A DNA stretch of 64,000 nt from Patiria miniata (GCF_015706575.1 NW_024037068.1:2170001-2234000), one strand, 5' to 3'. Positions 35,145-47,518 are shown, counted from the stretch's first letter. The notes: generated from the sequence alone by a model not told the origin. Numbers and translations are program-made.

Positions 35145-35261
35145 CAATTTCGCAGTTGATACCCGTGCGACACGAGGGACAGGAGCAAGAATGCTGCGTG
35201 CATGATTCCTGTATGCAAACGCCACTAAACTGGCATGGGTTACTACTGCAAGGGTCAAGCG
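35145..35261 (-). CDS. EGF-like exon W32
   Basis: 117 bp, C3-C4 loop of 4 (IQES). LDPCSSNPCQFSGVC: O-glucose signature; Phe-Ser replaces Asn-Gly. CTQHSCSCPSCRTGINCEI. Donor gtgagt. Its downstream intron is the shortest seen, 227 bp. Confidence 0.91.
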
Positions 35262-35409
35262 CTGTAGGGCAAAATAAAAACGATTAATGTCCGTAAACAA
35301 AATTAGCAACGTTAGACAATATTACTTTTTAAAAATGCTTGTGACTTTATGAATGGGCCCATTGTGTAGGCCACATGCATGAAAAGACTTCCAGCGACTA
35401 GCCATGCTG

Positions 35410-35955
35410 CACCTGATTTCAAGAAATTCAGCGTAACTTACAATGCGTCGCAGCTGCAGTGCGTACTGCGATTCATTTCACAAAACATGTCATTTGTGCG
35501 ACGCGTCGTAGGTGTATTTATACCGGAACACGGTGACTGTTATATGTATTAATTCAATGTACATATAAAGTCGTCTGATATTCAGCAAAGAGTCGTCGGA
35601 TCTCCTCTCAAAAATTGTTAAAATGCCAAACAAAATGGCAGACATATGATGCAGTTTTAAAGGAAAACAACCTTCTGGTGGAGTGTAAAACTACTTTGAA
35701 ATTTCAACTGCAATATTCCAGGTTAATTCATATTTACGTTGAGGCATTTGCCATTTACAATTTGACACACATTATCTCGGTATTATAGTTTCATTTATGT
35801 CATTTTTTTTGGCTTAAAACTGGCTGAGAAAAGGATGCTTCTTATTTTTAGACACGTCGTAACTTGCGGCGTGTTTTAAACTGTTGTCAAGGAACTTACA
35901 ATGAGTTTAACACATTGTAAGATTTGTGAAATGGATCATACAACGCATTGAAAGT
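35410..35955. mobile_element. M16 inverted-repeat-like element
   Basis: The left end has gcgtaacttacaatgcgtcg; the right end has acaacgcattgaaagttgcg in opposite sense, with further gcgtcg words inside. Approximate edges. Confidence 0.5.
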
Positions 35956-36101
35956 TGCGAAGTGTTGCGCTCCTAAGTGCATATTTGTGAAAAGTCCATG
36001 GATTGTACTTCATGCAAAAGCGAATGCAGAAGTAAATTTTGAGACGTTGGTGCAGGGCAAAAGAAAAATATTAAACTGTAATATAAACATTGTATACTCA
36101 C

Positions 36102-36224
36102 GGATGTCGCAGTTAACGCCCTGAAAACAGCCGTTACAGGTGCAGGCATAATTTGTGCAAGAGTTGTCCACCCGACGACAAAATCCTCCATTCTGGCATG
36201 GATTCTGGTCACAGGTGTGCACAT
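36102..36224 (-). CDS. EGF-like exon W33
   Basis: VHTCDQNPCQNGGFC: His-Thr before C1 is unusual. C3-C4 loop 6 (RRVDNS). CTNYACTCNGCFQGVNCDI, similar to W23 and W44. Donor gtgagt. The intron holds element M16 at 35410-35955. Confidence 0.92.
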
Positions 36225-36739
36225 CTGAACATAAAGAGATGTTGAAACAACAACCAACAAGGCAGATTATACTCATGAATATGCATGAGATGTAACAAAA
36301 AAACTACATATGCCATACGTCTCATTTCAAGCACTGAATGTAGAGACACATTTGAATCATTTGAAAAATTACTCAGTTTCTCTTTGAAATGCGGGGGCAT
36401 TACGTTAAACCCCAACTTCCTTTAACCTCAGTGAAATTCCCCAGAGGAGAACTGTGTACAAAATTTGGATTTGTATATTACAAAATTTGGATCCAAATAC
36501 GATCCGTGCAGCAAGGTTGTATCTCCTAAAATGGCGTGTGGCCTCATGTACGTGAAATGCAAGTTTTCAATGTCAAAAGGTCGTATCTCACTTAAAATAC
36601 CCGGATGTACACACAAAGTCAATGGATGTCGCGATGTGCGAGATATGATCTTGTTGCACGGAACGTATTCGCCGTAGATTCAACTTTGTTGCAGAATCGA
36701 GTTACGACCTTGTTGCACTGACAGGAGGATATGATAACA

Positions 36740-37030
36740 CCCCTTTTATTTTTTCTGGTTTTCTTTTTGAAGTTTTGAGTTGATTCGGAACAGACTACTG
36801 AGTTTTGGATGGAATTGGAATCGATTCCCGAAATGTGAAGCCACAAATCTGCATTCATGTTTGCCTTCACTGGGACTTCAGTACAAAATTAGACGTTATA
36901 TACATGATAAAACCTGTTCTTTTTGTTTTTGTTCTTCTTGTGAAATTTTGAGTCCATTATGAAAAATCGTAACTCTCGGATGGAATTGGAGTCGGTTCCC
37001 AAAATGTTGGAGTAGACCAAGCCTACAAAT
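36740..37030. repeat. Direct duplication of about 165 bp
   Basis: Two diverged units containing ttttgagt ... ggatggaattgga ... ggttcccaaaatg-like and acaaatct words. The second unit runs up to the W34 donor. Confidence 0.7.
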
Positions 37031-37040
37031 CTATACTTAC

Positions 37041-37172
37041 ATGTTAAACAGGTACTCCCAGTGAAACAACTACTGCATGTGCACTCGTAGGCCAGACATG
37101 AGGCACCGGACATGCTGGATGGTGCACATTGACCACCGTTGAGACAAGGGAAGCTTGAACAAGGATCAACAG
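37041..37172 (-). CDS. EGF-like exon W34 (long-loop)
   Basis: 132 bp; C3-C4 loop of 9 (APSSMSGAS). VDPCSSFPCLNGGQC: O-glucose signature. CSSCFTGSTCLT tail, like W10. Donor gtaagt. Just downstream, 36740-37030 is a diverged direct duplication of about 165 bp. Confidence 0.92.
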
Positions 37173-37267
37173 CTGCGGGGAAGCATAAAATGTTTATACA
37201 CATAAAAAAATGTCAACTTCAGGCTCAAGTGATAAATGCATGTTTAGAGCCCTTATAAATGGTGAGT

Positions 37268-37917
37268 AAAAAAAAAGGCGGAACCCAAACCCCCACAAAT
37301 ATATTTCATATTTAAAAAATATGTAGCACCAAAAATTATAATGACTGAAAAACAAATTTCATAAACTACCTATAGGTGAAAAAATTACTGAAATTACTCA
37401 ATCCGTTCAAAGAATGTCACCATTTAAACGCAATGACCCTAAAACCTGTTTCATCCCAAAAAGCAATTTATTGCGCGTTCTGACTGTTTGGAACAACAAA
37501 GAAAATGACATAGAATACTTGGTTTTGACAACTGTCAACAACTGTAGGAGACAATATCTTTATTAACAACCCTGATTAGGAGAACAATATGATTTTTATA
37601 AAATCCATTTTTTTTTTAAAGACGGGCCTTCAAAAGGACTTTGTTGAATATTTGTAACTTTTAAACTGAGGTTTTATCCCTGGTGACATTTGAAGACAAT
37701 TGAGTAGACAATTCTTGAAATCTCATTTTTGGATGAAAGAGGTTTTGGGGTCATTGTGTTTAAATGGTGATATTCTTTGAACGGATTGAGCAATTTAAGT
37801 AATTTTTTCATCCAAAAGTAGTTTATGAAATTGGCTTTCCAGTTATTATTATTGTTAGGTACTACCTATTATTTTAAATATGAAATATATTTTTTGGACT
37901 TGGGTTCCGCTTTTTGT
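37268..37917. mobile_element. M9 element with inverted repeats of about 190 bp
   Basis: Left arm aaaaggcggaacccaaac ... atttaaacgcaatgacccta is mirrored by ggggtcattgtgtttaaatg ... cttgggttccgcttttt at the right. 9555-9625 is a fragment of the same family. Confidence 0.75.
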
Positions 37918-38811
37918 TTTTCATCCTGTGAGCAGGAGAGATTATGCATGATTTTTGTGGGTTTTTGGTACAGTAAGACCCTATCTGAAGTGCTTGGTTA
38001 CTGCTTGCAATCACACACGCATCTATGGAAGTCACATTGACACGTGTGTTATTTCCAGCTGGAGCCAGATAATTCAGATGTGGCCATAGCATAGAGCTAT
38101 ATTAAATTACTAGAGCGCTAACTTCGTGAACAAAGTGATGCCTGCTGGGCGCATCCATGTTTGTGCACAAACCTATGGAGACCTAGAAATTTTGTACAGC
38201 TTTTGTACGGTTATTTGCATATCTGCTTTTGTATTCCATACCGGTGCGTTATCGAAGCAGATGCTTTTTGCCATCACATTTTTATGAACCGTCGATGACG
38301 CGCTTAAGTTGGTTGCGTATGTTCTACTTGCGCGATGCATGTAGAGTACACTTTCAAAATTCAATCCATCTAATTTCATTATGTTCTACAAACAACGCAC
38401 ATGAATTCAAAATGTCTGCACCCAGGACGGCTTCAAAGCGTCTCTGCATGCAAGAATGAGGAGTTAGCACTCTAGTAGGCCAAAGTTCCTTTATAAAAAC
38501 AATTTTGCATAGCAATGAATCAGAAAGAAAAGGCAAGCGACCCATGGCAGTGCAATCAAACATTGGCACCAAGATTGACCGATAAAGCAGCGCGATCGAA
38601 TTAACCTAGGTAATCGAACTCAACCCATCAAAGCGCAACAGCAGGTTTTGTTGCAATCTGTTAGGATAGGTACAGTACCCCTGAACTGATGGTCTTTTAC
38701 ACTGGGGTTGGCATACCTCCAGAAACTAAGTCCAACAGTGTGTGTGTATGATTTCCCATGTGGGTGTTGGAATTTGCCAGAATGGGTACGGTTCCTATGC
38801 TAGGAAGTTTG

Positions 38812-38984
38812 GCTTTCTCCGGCTATTCCTTGTGAAAATAATAGCCTCTTGCCACTCTTCTGTTGACATTTGTCAACAAAAATGTTTGTTACGCATTCTA
38901 CACAAAAATTTGGGGCCAAGGACGATGTTCGGTATAGCCGAATATTCGGCATAGTGGTGTTCGGTATAGTGACGTTCCACTGTA
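38812..38984. mobile_element. M5 element, shortened and inverted copy
   Basis: Ends ggtatagtgacgttccactg. Runs in the reverse orientation to 42617-43077 and shares the aaggacgatgttcggtatag segment. Confidence 0.58.
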
Positions 38985-39229
38985 GTGCAGCGCTATTGGG
39001 TAATAGTGCAGATCCACCGATCGTTCCCAACATCACTAATAAACCTTCTTTTGTTTTTGTCTTGGAATCCTGATTTGTACCTCACAATGTTACACTTGTT
39101 TTACTTTAGGTACACTTGTTTGACTTAACTGTAATACAAACTAAACTACACTCTGTGACATAACTTTTTTTCAGTAGAATGGAGTAAAAACGTACACTTT
39201 TCCATTCATTTTATTTCCATTTCACTTAC

Positions 39230-39352
39230 CTTGTTGGCATAGTGGACCTTGGAAGCATTCTGTGCACTGACATCTATACCCTGTGCATGAATTGGGCACA
39301 CGCTGACACGCGCCACCGTTCTCGCATGGATTGTTCTCACAAGGATCAACAA
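39230..39352 (-). CDS. EGF-like exon W35
   Basis: VDPCENNPCENGGAC, C3-C4 loop 6 (QRVPNS), CTGYRCQCTECFQGPLCQQ. No glycosylation signature. Donor gtaagt. The 2,057-bp intron contains the long-inverted-repeat element M9 and an M5 copy. Confidence 0.91.
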
Positions 39353-39849
39353 CTGAAACAAAAAATCAAGAGCAGAAAAGAAGAATTATAAGTGCTAACC
39401 TAACAAGGCAAAGACTGGGCAACAGGTTTCAATTTGTATCCTCTTTGATACAAACTGACGCAATGCCAATAAGTAATGGGGTCCACAAAACATTGTTTGG
39501 TACAGAGGACATCTGTAATGTCAATGCAGTTCAAAATAAGGAAATAAATGTGTGCTTGGGGATATTATCCAAGGGATATTATCAGCGACTAGGTTGGTAA
39601 CTGGCTTTATAATTTTCTCGTTTATAACTGCTCCATAACACTATCCCCACTTGTAAATATTTGAAAAGTGGACAGAATATTTTGTCCTACTATTTTACTC
39701 CATGAGCAGTGTGCTCAGCTGCTTATTTAGAGATCATATCAGTGGTTCTCAAGTACTCAGTTGTAGCCAGCAAGCTCAGCACATACTGTGTGTGCATGAC
39801 GTGAAGAGCGGGATGATTTGACCAGTTTTATAAACTGATATAGTTTCAC

Positions 39850-40240
39850 CCTAACCTTCCCAAATCCTCCAAAATCTACTTCGCAAAATGGAGGATTTTG
39901 CAGGATTGAGGCTATATGGCAAAAATGTGTGGCTGATTTTGGAGGATGCACTGTGTCAAGGTCTTAGGCTGGACATTTGTGTTGTTTATGCTCAGCCATG
40001 CATACATTTAGGCTTAGAATACTTGAAATCCTCCGCACTGCTCCAAGATGTCACTGGCTCTGCCTCAGCAGAGATTGACAGTGATTGCTGGAGGATTGTG
40101 CAGGATTCAGGATTCAGAGGTCACCCCTCCATGGACCATATCCAAGAAATAACAGAGGATTTTGCATGACTGAGGCTATATGCAATTTTTACATGAAGGT
40201 AGTTGGAGGATTTTGCAGGATTGACGCTGCATCCAAACAA
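39850..40240. repeat. Diverged ggaggattttgcaggattga copies
   Basis: Sense copies near 39890, 40090, 40155 and 40205, and an inverted start at 39855-39885. Origin unknown. Confidence 0.55.
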
Positions 40241-40366
40241 AAACGCAAAAGACTGTTTAAAACCACATGGGCATTAACTGTTTAACTTCTTATGAACTGC
40301 AGGACCTCCAAGGAGAACAGAGGAGCTACACCGGTGAAACAATAAATTAATCTAAACACTTTTTAC

Positions 40367-40489
40367 CGATTTCACAGTTAGCTCCTTGGTGGCAGTCGGG
40401 GCAGGCGCAGGTGTGCAAGTAGCAGCTATCTGCTCTCCTGTTGCAAACACCACCGTTCTGGCAGGGATTACTTTGGCATGGATTGATTT
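40367..40489 (-). CDS. EGF-like exon W36
   Basis: INPCQSNPCQNGGVC: O-glucose signature. C3-C4 loop 6 (NRRADS). CYLHTC has Tyr early and His at the aromatic site. CPDCHQGANCEI tail. Donor gtaaaa is the weakest in the set. The intron has several ggaggattttgcaggattga copies, on both strands, at 39850-40240. Confidence 0.9.
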
Positions 40490-41220
40490 CTGTAGGATCA
40501 GAGAATTAAAAAATAAAAATAAGACACAATTCTATTCAATTGATTCAGAGGAAAAAACTGTAGTGGTAACTTGATGAAAAGTTTTTGAGGTATGCATGGA
40601 GACTTGACATTTTCCTTTCACACGTATCAAGTCAGTGAAAGACTTAAAACCACCCTTAGGTTGACCTTGCGACGACCCAGAACAGTCGACGACTAACTTT
40701 TCAGGATCAAGCTGCACTGAGCTGCAACCATTGGGAACATTTCAGTCGCAAACTTTTGTAAAATGTGACGATATTAAGACAATCAGCATCAGTCGGTATC
40801 CCCCCCCCCAAAAAAAAAAAAAAATTGACAATTTCAGAAGTTTCACATAGGGATGTGTGTGAATTGTTTTCGTTTTGCTGAAAGAATGCATCCTTTTTTG
40901 TGATCCGTGGACAGAACTTTAAAAAGGTGGTTGTGTTTAAAATTCCATAATCTGAAAAGTACATGAGTGATTTGAATGATTCTTGTACTAAAAGGAAGCT
41001 TATGAATTGGGCTTTCATATCCTAGATTATGAAAGTGCTACATGCAGAACTTCATTAAAATAATACTCCAGACATTTTGGTTTTGTTTCTTTTTTACTCA
41101 CCCTGTACATACTACATACATACATATGTACAGACATAGTGATTGCATAGTCTCTTTCCTGAACAAAGTCCAGGCGAGACGAAAAAGGAGTATTTGCTGT
41201 ACTGCATCTACAATACTTAC

Positions 41221-41343
41221 CGTTCTGACACTGGTCCCCATCATAGCAGCCGTTGCACTGGCACACATAGTCTGCACATGCACTCTGACTGCGTAGACAC
41301 TGCCCAGAGTTCATGCAGGGGTTGGGATCACAAGCGTTGATTT
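41221..41343 (-). CDS. EGF-like exon W37
   Basis: INACDPNPCMNSGQC: Ala replaces Pro before C1. C3-C4 loop 6 (LRSQSA). CADYVCQCNGCYDGDQCQN. No glycosylation signature. Donor gtaagt. The intron shows a C run followed by an A run at 40801-40824 and nothing else I recognise. Confidence 0.92.
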
Positions 41344-41509
41344 CTGCAGATTAATACAAGATCAAAGAGCAGGTGACAGACCAAAAGCCACATCCAAATT
41401 ACATTGCTATAGCGAGAACTTAAGTAACACACTAAGGGAAATGGATTCAGCCGATTCCATAGGTGGCTGCATATTTGTCGGCCATAGCCAAAGTATTTCA
41501 AAAGCAGCC

Positions 41510-41720
41510 TTAACCAGTTCACGCCGGGATTATTTTGACAGGGACCGAACACAGGCGCAGGATTGTTTTTCACGAACCTTGATGCCAGACGGCAAACTCG
41601 GCTGCGAGCGGGTCGCTGACAGATATTTCGGGCCTCGCTCGCTGCGTGTTTATCTGTCATCCGTTCCAAACACTGCAAAACCTTTGCGTGTTTACACATC
41701 ATCTGACGCGAACTGGTTAA
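41510..41720. mobile_element. M4 element, copy 2
   Basis: 211 bp, same orientation as 14417-14671, ttaaccagttcacgccggga to gacgcgaactggttaa. Confidence 0.78.
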
Positions 41721-41723
41721 AGG

Positions 41724-42290
41724 GTCCGTGAGATGAGTTTTTCCGAGGAACACATTTTGTGCAACTTTCCACTCCTCTTAAATGTATAAATGCTATATGA
41801 CATCCCTTTTTGGTTAATTTAATTGAAAAGAGCACTTCTTTAAACATTAAACAAAATTCCATGCTCTTCCGGACAGCTGAGGGCGTTGTTGCTGTGATGT
41901 CATTTCAGGAAGACACTGTTTTCAGTTTAGTGGTTTTCTGTTCAAAGTGTGAACCCAAAAATTTGCCCTTTGCAAATATTTGTGAGAAATGTTTGCTCAT
42001 TGGCAATAATGCCATGTACTGACACAACAACGAATCACCAAAGAAAAGAAACTTCACGATAGCCAAATATCCAAAATTCTGGTGCTGAAACTAGCTTAAC
42101 ATTGAGGTTTCTGCCTGAAATGACATCACACTTTTGCTCATGAATATGGAAATTTGCATTAGCATAAAAACCAAAAAGACACCAAAATACCCTTGAAAAT
42201 TGCATAACAAATATTGACTATAAGGTTAATTGGGACAAGGGTGCATTTTCAAGGATAACATTAATATTGAAAAAATTACACACGGAAAAA
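41724..42290. mobile_element. M13 dispersed repeat, copy 1
   Basis: About 565 bp shared at high identity with 59337-59835, e.g. gaacacattttgtgcaactt and gacacaacaacgaatcacca. Starts 4 bp after an M4 element. No ends recognised. Confidence 0.72.
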
Positions 42291-42366
42291 ACTCTTGAGA
42301 TGGTTGCTGAAAGTAACAGACTATTACATAAATACCAGGCAATATTTTGAGTTGCAAATCACGTAC

Positions 42367-42489
42367 CTAGATCACATAGAGTGCCATCCCAGCAGCCCTG
42401 ACACAAACAGGTATATGCTGCACAGTTGGCAGAATCTGGAACACAAATGGCACTGTTCTGGCACGGACGAGACGAGCAGGGATTATAGA
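42367..42489 (-). CDS. EGF-like exon W38
   Basis: YNPCSSRPCQNSAIC: O-glucose signature; Ser-Ala replaces Gly-Gly. C3-C4 loop 6 (VPDSAN). CAAYTCLCQGCWDGTLCDL. Donor gtacgt. The intron carries an M4 element directly followed by an M13 repeat. Confidence 0.91.
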   Translation of the reverse strand, partial: SIIPARLVRARTVPFVFQILPTVQHIPVCVRAAGMALYVI

Positions 42490-42616
42490 CTATAACAAAA
42501 GAAAATAAAAACACAAGTAAATTCATTGAATAGTATACAAATATTGACTGTTTCGGTAAATATGGATATGGATTTAAAGGTTTAAATGTTTGAACAATAA
42601 AAATTATAATTCCGTA

Positions 42617-43077
42617 AATAGTGGAATGTCACTATACCAAACACTGCTATACCAAACATTCGGCTATACCGAACATCATCCTTGGCTCACGATTTTTGTG
42701 TACAAAACGTACCGAGAATTTGTTGTTGAAAAATGCCAACTAAAGAGGGACAAGTGGCTATTACCTCCCCAAGGAATGGAAGGGAAAAGCCACCAATGTA
42801 TAAGCTCAAAAACTGTGTAATTACATGATTCAATAGTCACAGGTGTTCAAAGTCGTCTTTCAGTAACTACCTGGGTGAAGTTCTGCTTCCGGAATTGAAA
42901 AGATGAATGGACAAGTTCGGCGATTCAGCGCATGGTTCATAAATGCCACTATACTATAACAATGGTCAAAAGAGGGTGCCACTAATATGTGAAAACCACA
43001 AGCTTATAAGTATCGGCTTAAAATCGCTATACCAAACGATCCCGCGATGTTCGTTATAGCGGTGTTCCACTGTAGAA
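42617..43077. mobile_element. M5 pogo/mariner-like element, fullest copy
   Basis: Ends gtggaatgtcactataccaa and cggtgttccactg, with TA on both outer sides. The cagtggaac type of end and TA target fit the Tc1/mariner/pogo group. No transposase frame. Confidence 0.65.
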
Positions 43078-43711
43078 ATTTTCCAAAACATTCACAACGA
43101 AACCCACATTATACAAAGTGACACACGTATATTTTATCTGGTCTTGAAGTAATACACTTGTCGACGATGGCTGGACCAGCTAGTTGACCATTCAGGACCA
43201 GCTTCCCGTGGCTGGTGGCGCCACGATTTATAGCCAGTTATCAATAGCAATTTTTCATAGCTTAGTGCAGAGGGGACCAACTATCAAAAATGGCAGAACA
43301 AAAACTGTGTGTGAGTACTAAATTTTGTTTTCAATGCATAGTTTTTTCCATGTTAGTTTACCAGTCTGTCGCTTTTGTCACCATTGTACAATAGTAATGG
43401 TGATTATGTAAGGTGTCCTAAACTACACAATCTCTATTATTTGTGTAAATAACCAGAAACATCAAGTGTTAAAAAATTCTTCAGCCGACGTGCAACCGCC
43501 ATTTTCTCACGGTCGTTGACATGCCAACAGTTTGACTAGAGTTGTTCGCACTTCAAAACACATGTGCTAGGTACATCACGAACCAACCACTAGTTAACCA
43601 TTGGTCCTTCATTGAACTTGCCCTTTATTGTTCGTTTTTCAGTTTACTTTTTATTTCGGTGGATGGGTGGGGGGCCCTTGCATGAGAGTGGCCAATTTTA
43701 GGATGACTTAC

Positions 43712-43831
43712 TATTTTCGCAGTTGTCTCCTGTTATGCAGTTGGGACAATCGCAGGTGAAAGTTAGGCAGTCTGGGGACTGTATGCATGCGCCTCCATTC
43801 ACACATGGGTTGCCTGCACACGCATCCAATC
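43712..43831 (-). CDS. EGF-like exon W39
   Basis: 120 bp, C3-C4 loop of 5 (IQSPD). LDACAGNPCVNGGAC, CLTFTCDCPNCITGDNCEN; Ile stands where most modules have an aromatic residue after C7. Donor gtaagt. The 1,222-bp intron holds the fullest M5 copy. Confidence 0.91.
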
Positions 43832-43944
43832 CTATGGAAAGAAAAAAAAATCAAAATCAGTTTCATAAAGTAGGAGATTTGTAACCAATTCTATAAAACC
43901 TCAGACAATATTTGGCATAAAAACCCACTTACTCAAGACTTTTA

Positions 43945-44100
43945 CTGGGCACGTTGTGGAAAATTTCAGTTATGACACAGAAAAAGTCGCCAATGCGCAA
44001 GTCGGCAACAGATTATGGCGCAATTTACGCAGGTGCGCAAGTTATAGCAACACAACTTTAAAAGGGCCATTTTACTGATCAAAATTGGGCAAATCTACAA
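43945..44100. repeat. M15 fragment
   Basis: Shares attatggcgcaattta-like and ccattttactgatcaaaatt-like words with 24225-24330. Confidence 0.5.
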
Positions 44101-44486
44101 GTCTTAAGTTTCTGTGAAAGTTCCCATGAAAGCTGTTTAGAAATATTTGTCTCAAAAAGTTCTTCAGAAAATTACATCAAATTATACTTATTGGAGCACC
44201 ATATATCAAATCACACGCTAGCTTCAGAATCCTATACATAGCCATCAAAGCGTACATAAAAAGCATTTTAAAAATGTATGACTAGAATGACTAGTGCTCC
44301 AACAACTTCAGTCTTTGAAGACCAACATTTGGTACCCCAATTTACTTTGTGCTGTAATAACACAAAATAGCCAATTCACAAGGTACAGTTATGTATTAAA
44401 CATTTGCATTCTACTTTTTAACGATCTTTCTAACTATTTTCACTTCAAGGTAAACAAGTTTTGAGCCCAAAAAGGCATATAGACAT

Positions 44487-44815
44487 AAAGGCACATAGGA
44501 TCATTTGCTTTTCATGCATTTTGTTCATTTCCAACAATAACACCATTCAAAATCCAAATAGTGTTCAATCCCTTACCTAATGAAGTTTCAGCTCAGTGGA
44601 TATTATACTTTTCATCAATAGCACTCTTTCCTTCCAAATCAGTCAATTGAATAATCGTTGTAAATCACTTACATTTCTTGATTTCTTCTAAATGACAGCA
44701 AGCCAGACGGAATAATTTCACAGGGTGTTTCGTACTAGTACGATCTTTCATCTACATGTAAGTAAGCTTTTTGATAATAATTTGGTAAGTTACTTTTTGA
44801 ATAAATGCAAATGAT
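44487..44815 (-). mobile_element. M1 inverted-repeat element
   Basis: Third copy, same orientation, with a damaged right end. Ends 18 bp from the W40 donor. Confidence 0.75.
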
Positions 44816-44833
44816 GATGAACAGGTAACTTAC

Positions 44834-44947
44834 TGGTTTGACAATTGGTGCCCACATAACACGTCGGACAGTTGCAGGTTGCATAGGTACAGTATTCCTG
44901 GCACACTCCACCATTCTGACACTGCAGACTAGTGCAGGCAGTAACCG
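44834..44947 (-). CDS. EGF-like exon W40 (short-loop class)
   Basis: 114 bp, C3-C4 loop of 3 (CQEYC). VTACTSLQCQNGGVC: Gln before C2. CTYATCNCPTCYVGTNCQT. Donor gtaagt, with an M1 element ending 18 bp away. Part of an M15-like repeat lies at 43945-44100. Confidence 0.91.
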
Positions 44948-45143
44948 CTGAAAACAAAATCCATGACGAAATTTTCAAAAACTTGTTAAAGTTTTTAAAA
45001 TTTCCACTTTTTGGATTGTTAGGAATCTATATTACTACTAAAAAACACATGGAAAATGTGTGTCTGTGAATTTTAAAGTAACCCAGAAAAATGCTGTCTT
45101 AAGTAATGAAATTGTTCATCTTTATATTCTTGCATTGGAATAG

Positions 45144-45565
45144 TTAACCACTTCCCGCTAGGATTATTTTTGCAGAAAATATCAATTTTCACAAAAGGCA
45201 AAATTTCCAGCCAACTTCTGATATACAGCCAAACGCCACAAATACTGATTCTTCGCAAGAGTCATTTCAACAGTATTTGTCAATATTTCTTGCTGAAACC
45301 TTGTATGTTTCAATACTCCGGGGTGTGCACTGGAGCGTAAATTGTCGAACAATAGGCCATGCACAGCAGCCAATTCAAGATAAATACACGGTCCACCTCC
45401 ACAGACTTCAAGGACTTTGCGTGTGAATACAAAAGACACGAGGGATTAGCGTATTTAGACGTCACTCAGAGGCGAGTCAAGGCAATATTTGATGTCTTAA
45501 CCCGTCAGCCATGCCTGTGTATAAAACAGCCAGTGCATGTTATCACGTCCTCCGACGCGAACTAA
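45144..45565. mobile_element. M4-related longer element
   Basis: Starts ttaaccacttcccgctagga and ends gacgcgaactaa. About 420 bp; its middle resembles 47.85-48.06 kb, perhaps another damaged relative. Confidence 0.55.
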
Positions 45566-45808
45566 GAGAAATTTCACTACATCATATTTTCTTTTAAATT
45601 TAAACCATTTGCTGCTAGCCTTCCCATAAAGCACTGCTTCACTCACCGGTACTATCGACCAGTTGGGTGACAGTATGTGTGTCACTCGCACAAATGGACC
45701 AATGAAAGAAGCCCATTTGGTTCATGAACATGTATGAGGTGTAATAACACATAAATGTCTCTCGTGATAAACGCATTTGAAAAAGAACAACACCCTAAGT
45801 ATACTTAC

Positions 45809-45922
45809 GTATGGAGCAATTGGGGCCAGTCCAACATGCAGGGCACAGGCAGCTATAACCAGGGCACTCATTCAAACAGATACCTCCGTTCATGCATGGA
45901 GTACTTGCACAATAGTTGATAC
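45809..45922 (-). CDS. EGF-like exon W41 (short-loop class)
   Basis: 114 bp, C3-C4 loop of 3 (CLNEC). INYCASTPCMNGGIC: O-glucose signature, Tyr before C1. PGYSCLCPACWTGPNCSI. Donor gtaagt. The intron contains a long M4-related element at 45144-45565. Confidence 0.92.
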
Positions 45923-46475
45923 CTAAGCACACACACAATCAAAAGGTCTGGATTAGTCTAAGGTCAAGACGTTGTTGTATAATGCGATCACCCAGCAAAA
46001 GAGGGCGTTATCAACTGAACCAATATCACGACGACATCTTGGGAATCTTATAGCGGTCATTTAATGCGATCGCACACCTGTTCTGCCTATAACGTATGCA
46101 GCGCACTTTCAACACCTTTTAACAGCTCCGAACCAAACTCCAAATTTCAGCCTGTAGCATACAAGATGCTACCAGGGTTTTGTGCAACGTACGTAGTACT
46201 TGCGACCGAAAATGGACCGTGTTTGCAGAGGTAGCGCATGTCCATTATTTTCCATCATTTGTCAGGGGGAGATTTTTAAAGATTCCCCAGACGTTGTGAT
46301 AGAGGTTCATGGATAAAAGTGATTCCTTATAACGTCAAAGGCAAGTAATCTATTTTAACAGGCATTAGGGTGGCATCACTTCAAATGGGCATAATTTTGC
46401 CAAGGTTAGCCCATTTGCAAAATAATAATAAATAAATAAAAACTACTGTCAGAGATGATCATAAGCAAGTCTTAC

Positions 46476-46598
46476 GTTGTTCACAGTAATCTCCAGTGTG
46501 GCACGGCGAGCATGTGCAATTAATACCAGAACAGTCTGATCTCTGGGTACAAGGTGCTCCGTTCAGACAAAAGTTGGACGTCTGGCACAAATCAATCC
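46476..46598 (-). CDS. EGF-like exon W42
   Basis: IDLCQTSNFCLNGAPC: C1-C2 gap 5. C3-C4 loop 5 (TQRSD). CSGINCTCSPCHTGDYCEQ. Clear sister of W31. Donor gtaaga. I recognise nothing in the 553-bp intron. Confidence 0.92.
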
Positions 46599-47151
46599 CT
46601 GTTAAAAAAAAAATAAAATCAGGTTTTTCACAAAAACTTAACAAACATTCTTGCTGAATATCTTTAAAATGTACATGTATAGACGACTTGCACGGAGCGC
46701 CCTTACTGCAAGCAGTTTTGTTATTTAAAGATGCATTCCCCCGAGCTATTTTTGAGTTTCGTCCCGAAAATTACATTTGTCTTCTTCAATTGCTATAGTC
46801 CTGGCGATTCTCCCAAATCTGCAGGGATTTTCTATTTTAATAAGAAAATACTCACCACCTATACCTGCAAATGCATTTCCAATGCATTTTTAGGTATAGG
46901 AGGTTACGTATTTTCTGTAATAGAAATCAAAGTTAATTCATTAAATTGAGCACGAAGTGGACAAAAAACACAAATTTATTGATCAGCCCCTAAAAATTGA
47001 ACAGAAAGCAAAAGAGGGTAATTCAAGCTACTTTTGAGAGTTATGGGTATTATTCCATAAGTATTTATGGGATTATTTTTTTATTTACTGGTCTGCATCA
47101 CTACATATGTGCACTTAAATGTTACAAAGCAGCTTGTTTTTTCCTACTTAC

Positions 47152-47274
47152 GGTCTTGGCAGTTAGCACCTTGGTAGCATGCTGGGCAGTCACATGAATA
47201 ACGGGAGCAGTCACCAGGTAGCGGACTGCATGCTCCGCCGGACTGACATTGGTTGGGCTGACACGGATTGATAT
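47152..47274 (-). CDS. EGF-like exon W43
   Basis: INPCQPNQCQSGGAC: Gln before C2. C3-C4 loop 6 (SPLPGD). CSRYSCDCPACYQGANCQD. No glycosylation signature. Donor gtaagt. I recognise nothing in the 553-bp intron. Confidence 0.92.
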
Positions 47275-47518
47275 CTGCAAACAACATAAGTGTCAATGAT
47301 TATCCGCTGCCAAAAAATGGAGTATTTTCCCATATCGGGGAATCCTAAATTCCTTCCAGCTATAAACCTGTGTAAGAACATGTTTCCTTGTATCAAAAAG
47401 GAGGAGTTTTATAAGACAATTTTACAACATACTTTAAATAAACAAAACTGCTAATTTTACTGGTCATTTTATTTTCAAAATCCACAGTATAAATTATTAA
47501 ATTTTACATCTATTTTGG

